A stretch of 14,166 nucleotides of DNA from Epulopiscium sp. Nele67-Bin004 (lineage in GTDB: Bacteria > Bacillota_A > Clostridia > Lachnospirales > Cellulosilyticaceae), in the NCBI GenBank assembly GCA_002007315.1, contig LNZQ01000204.1:1-14166 (forward strand), in the 5' to 3' direction. The translations under genes and the position numbers were made by a program. Within the stretch, counting starts at the first letter, position 1. Each line of letters starts with the position of its first letter. Positions 13,221 through 14,166 of the stretch are shown here, in pieces. The notes under the pieces are model-generated. The model saw only the letters and a list, made by a program, of their open reading frames with translations. It searched no databases and was not told the origin of the DNA.

Positions 13221-14166
13221 ATGATGCTAACAACAAAATGCGTTATACAACAACTTTCAAAGTCGGAATATAAACAACTAAAACATTTAACTAGATTATC
13301 TAAAAACTTAGTAAATCAAGCGATATACAGATGCAGACAGCAATGGTTTGAAAACAAAACATTTCCAAGCCATACAACTTTATGTACTGAACTTAAAACA
13401 AGCGAAAATTATATTATGCTAGGTTCTCACGTTGGACAACAAGTTTTACATGTTGTAGTTGCTATGTTCGCCTCATATAAAGGGTTAAGAAACAAAGCAC
13501 TTGCAGGCACGTACCCTTGGTCTAAAGTGAAGTTACCTAACTATTTAGATAAAGACGGTTATTTCCTTATGTCAATGTGCCAATTCCCATTAGATGATGG
13601 AGTGTTAACTATTCCACAATCAATAAAATATAAAAAAACGCATCCAAAAATTTTTATTAAAATACCAGATAAGTTGAAAGACAAACACATTAATCAAGTT
13701 AGAATAATGCCTAAAAACGACGCTAGGAACTTCGAGATACACTATGTATACGAAGCAGAGGCGGTAGACCTCAACCTAAATAAAAACAATGCACTAGCGA
13801 TAGATTTAGGCGTAAATAACTTAATGACATGTGTAACAAATAGCGGAAAAACTTTCATTATAGACGGTAAAAAAATTAAATCAATAAACCAGTGGTATAA
13901 CAAGCTAAATGCAAAGCTACAAAGAATTAAAGACCTCCAAGGTAACAAAAAGCACTATACGAAAACTCAATGTATCAATTTATCCAAACGAAATAACAAA
14001 GTAACAGACTATATGCATAAAGCAGTCAATATGGTAATAAAATATTGTATACAAAATGATATAGGAAATATTGTTATAGGATATAACGAAAACTTTAAGC
14101 ATAAGGCAAATCTTGGTCCCAAAAACAATCAAGCATTTGTAAATATACCTTATGCAAAAATATTAA
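13221..14166 (+). CDS. tnpB: TnpB (IS200/IS605 OrfB), RNA-guided nuclease family, partial at right edge
   Basis: 315 residues are visible with no stop before the window ends; the family has about 370-450. The start is ATG 13221 (a second ATG follows at once) with AGGAGG nine bases upstream. The N-terminal part has the wedge/REC-like region (KHLTRLSKNLVNQAIYRCRQ, SHVGQQVLHVVVAMFASYKGL, KVKLPNYL). RuvC-I is ALAIDLGVNNLMTCV with D195. A helical bridge rich in Lys/Arg follows (NAKLQRI, INLSKRNNKVTDYMHKAVN). The RuvC-II position reads IGNIVIGYNENFKHKANLG (281-299), where the usual Glu-Asp-Leu is replaced by Gly-Tyr-Asn. The zinc ribbon and RuvC-III, and the guide RNA expected near the 3' end, lie beyond the window. 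It probably interrupted the permease gene. Confidence 0.9.
   Translation, partial: MMLTTKCVIQQLSKSEYKQLKHLTRLSKNLVNQAIYRCRQQWFENKTFPSHTTLCTELKTSENYIMLGSHVGQQVLHVVVAMFASYKGLRNKALAGTYPWSKVKLPNYLDKDGYFLMSMCQFPLDDGVLTIPQSIKYKKTHPKIFIKIPDKLKDKHINQVRIMPKNDARNFEIHYVYEAEAVDLNLNKNNALAIDLGVNNLMTCVTNSGKTFIIDGKKIKSINQWYNKLNAKLQRIKDLQGNKKHYTKTQCINLSKRNNKVTDYMHKAVNMVIKYCIQNDIGNIVIGYNENFKHKANLGPKNNQAFVNIPYAKIL

Larger units (their letters stand above)
12595..14166 (+). mobile_element. IS200/IS605-type tnpB element with composite left part (right end outside window)
   Basis: Bounded on the left by the break in the permease gene and containing tnpB at 13221. No tnpA (Y1 transposase) is seen in the window. 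The left end could be 12595, where CCCCTATACATAT abuts the permease, or 13128, where the same 13 bases recur next to the tnpB leader hairpins. The 12608-13127 segment may be a second insertion. A short hairpin GGGGCAT/ATGCTCC (13179-13196) resembles the subterminal left-end hairpin of these elements. The boundary is inferred, not proven. Confidence 0.5.

Noticed and set aside
13742..13948. Minus-strand 68-codon ORF inside tnpB
   Set aside because: tnpB reads through on the plus strand with clear RuvC-I; the antisense peptide has no features.

Overview
The window is AT-rich (I estimate low 30s % G+C). It has strong AGGAGG-type ribosome binding sites, U-tract terminators and gene families typical of low-GC Firmicutes, most likely a Clostridia/Lachnospirales member. 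Species cannot be fixed from the sequence. Thirteen protein genes or gene remnants can be supported, plus one doubtful short ORF.

Left part (1-4910): a minus-strand cluster runs alkaline phosphatase (2106-3602), a YibE/F-family membrane protein (965-2104, starting one base after the phosphatase stop) and, beyond a U-tract hairpin, a DUF4405 haem-type membrane protein (368-913). Upstream of the phosphatase lie three TTAACA/TTAACC hexamers spaced 11 and 21 bp apart, which look like a PhoP (phosphate-starvation) box. A divergent gene for an exported protein (3814-4869) has its own strong promoter and terminator. Bases 1-367 hold only a doubtful 70-codon ORF.

Middle part (4911-10147, all minus strand): a flavodoxin-like/SCP2 fusion joined by a Gln/Pro/Met repeat linker (5336-6559) is coupled to a HIT-family protein (4911-5324). 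Next come an unrecognised 213-residue protein (6643-7284), a membrane-bound PAS-GGDEF diguanylate cyclase with an intact catalytic site and inhibitory site (7384-8958), and an Rpn/PD-(D/E)XK transposase-like nuclease (9137-10147). The last two each end in their own terminator.

Right part (10230-14166, plus strand): adenosine deaminase (10230-11228) is followed by a consensus promoter that drives a Cof-type HAD phosphatase (TTG start) and the 5' third of a CUT1 ABC sugar permease. The permease is cut off near 12595. From there to 13220 lies about 600 bp with no convincing gene, but it is dense in structure: a three-hairpin candidate small RNA ending in a terminator, a near-consensus promoter, two 115-bp-spaced copies of a unit in which 9-bp iterons face each other across an AT-rich core, and a 17-bp inverted repeat just ahead of a tnpB gene. 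That tnpB (IS200/IS605 type) runs off the right edge. A 13-bp direct repeat (12595-12607 and 13128-13140) brackets the structured segment and probably records how the element was assembled.

The most novel-looking items are the iteron/AT-core tandem unit with its neighbouring candidate RNA, the tnpB with an atypical RuvC-II stretch, and the flavodoxin-SCP2 fusion.
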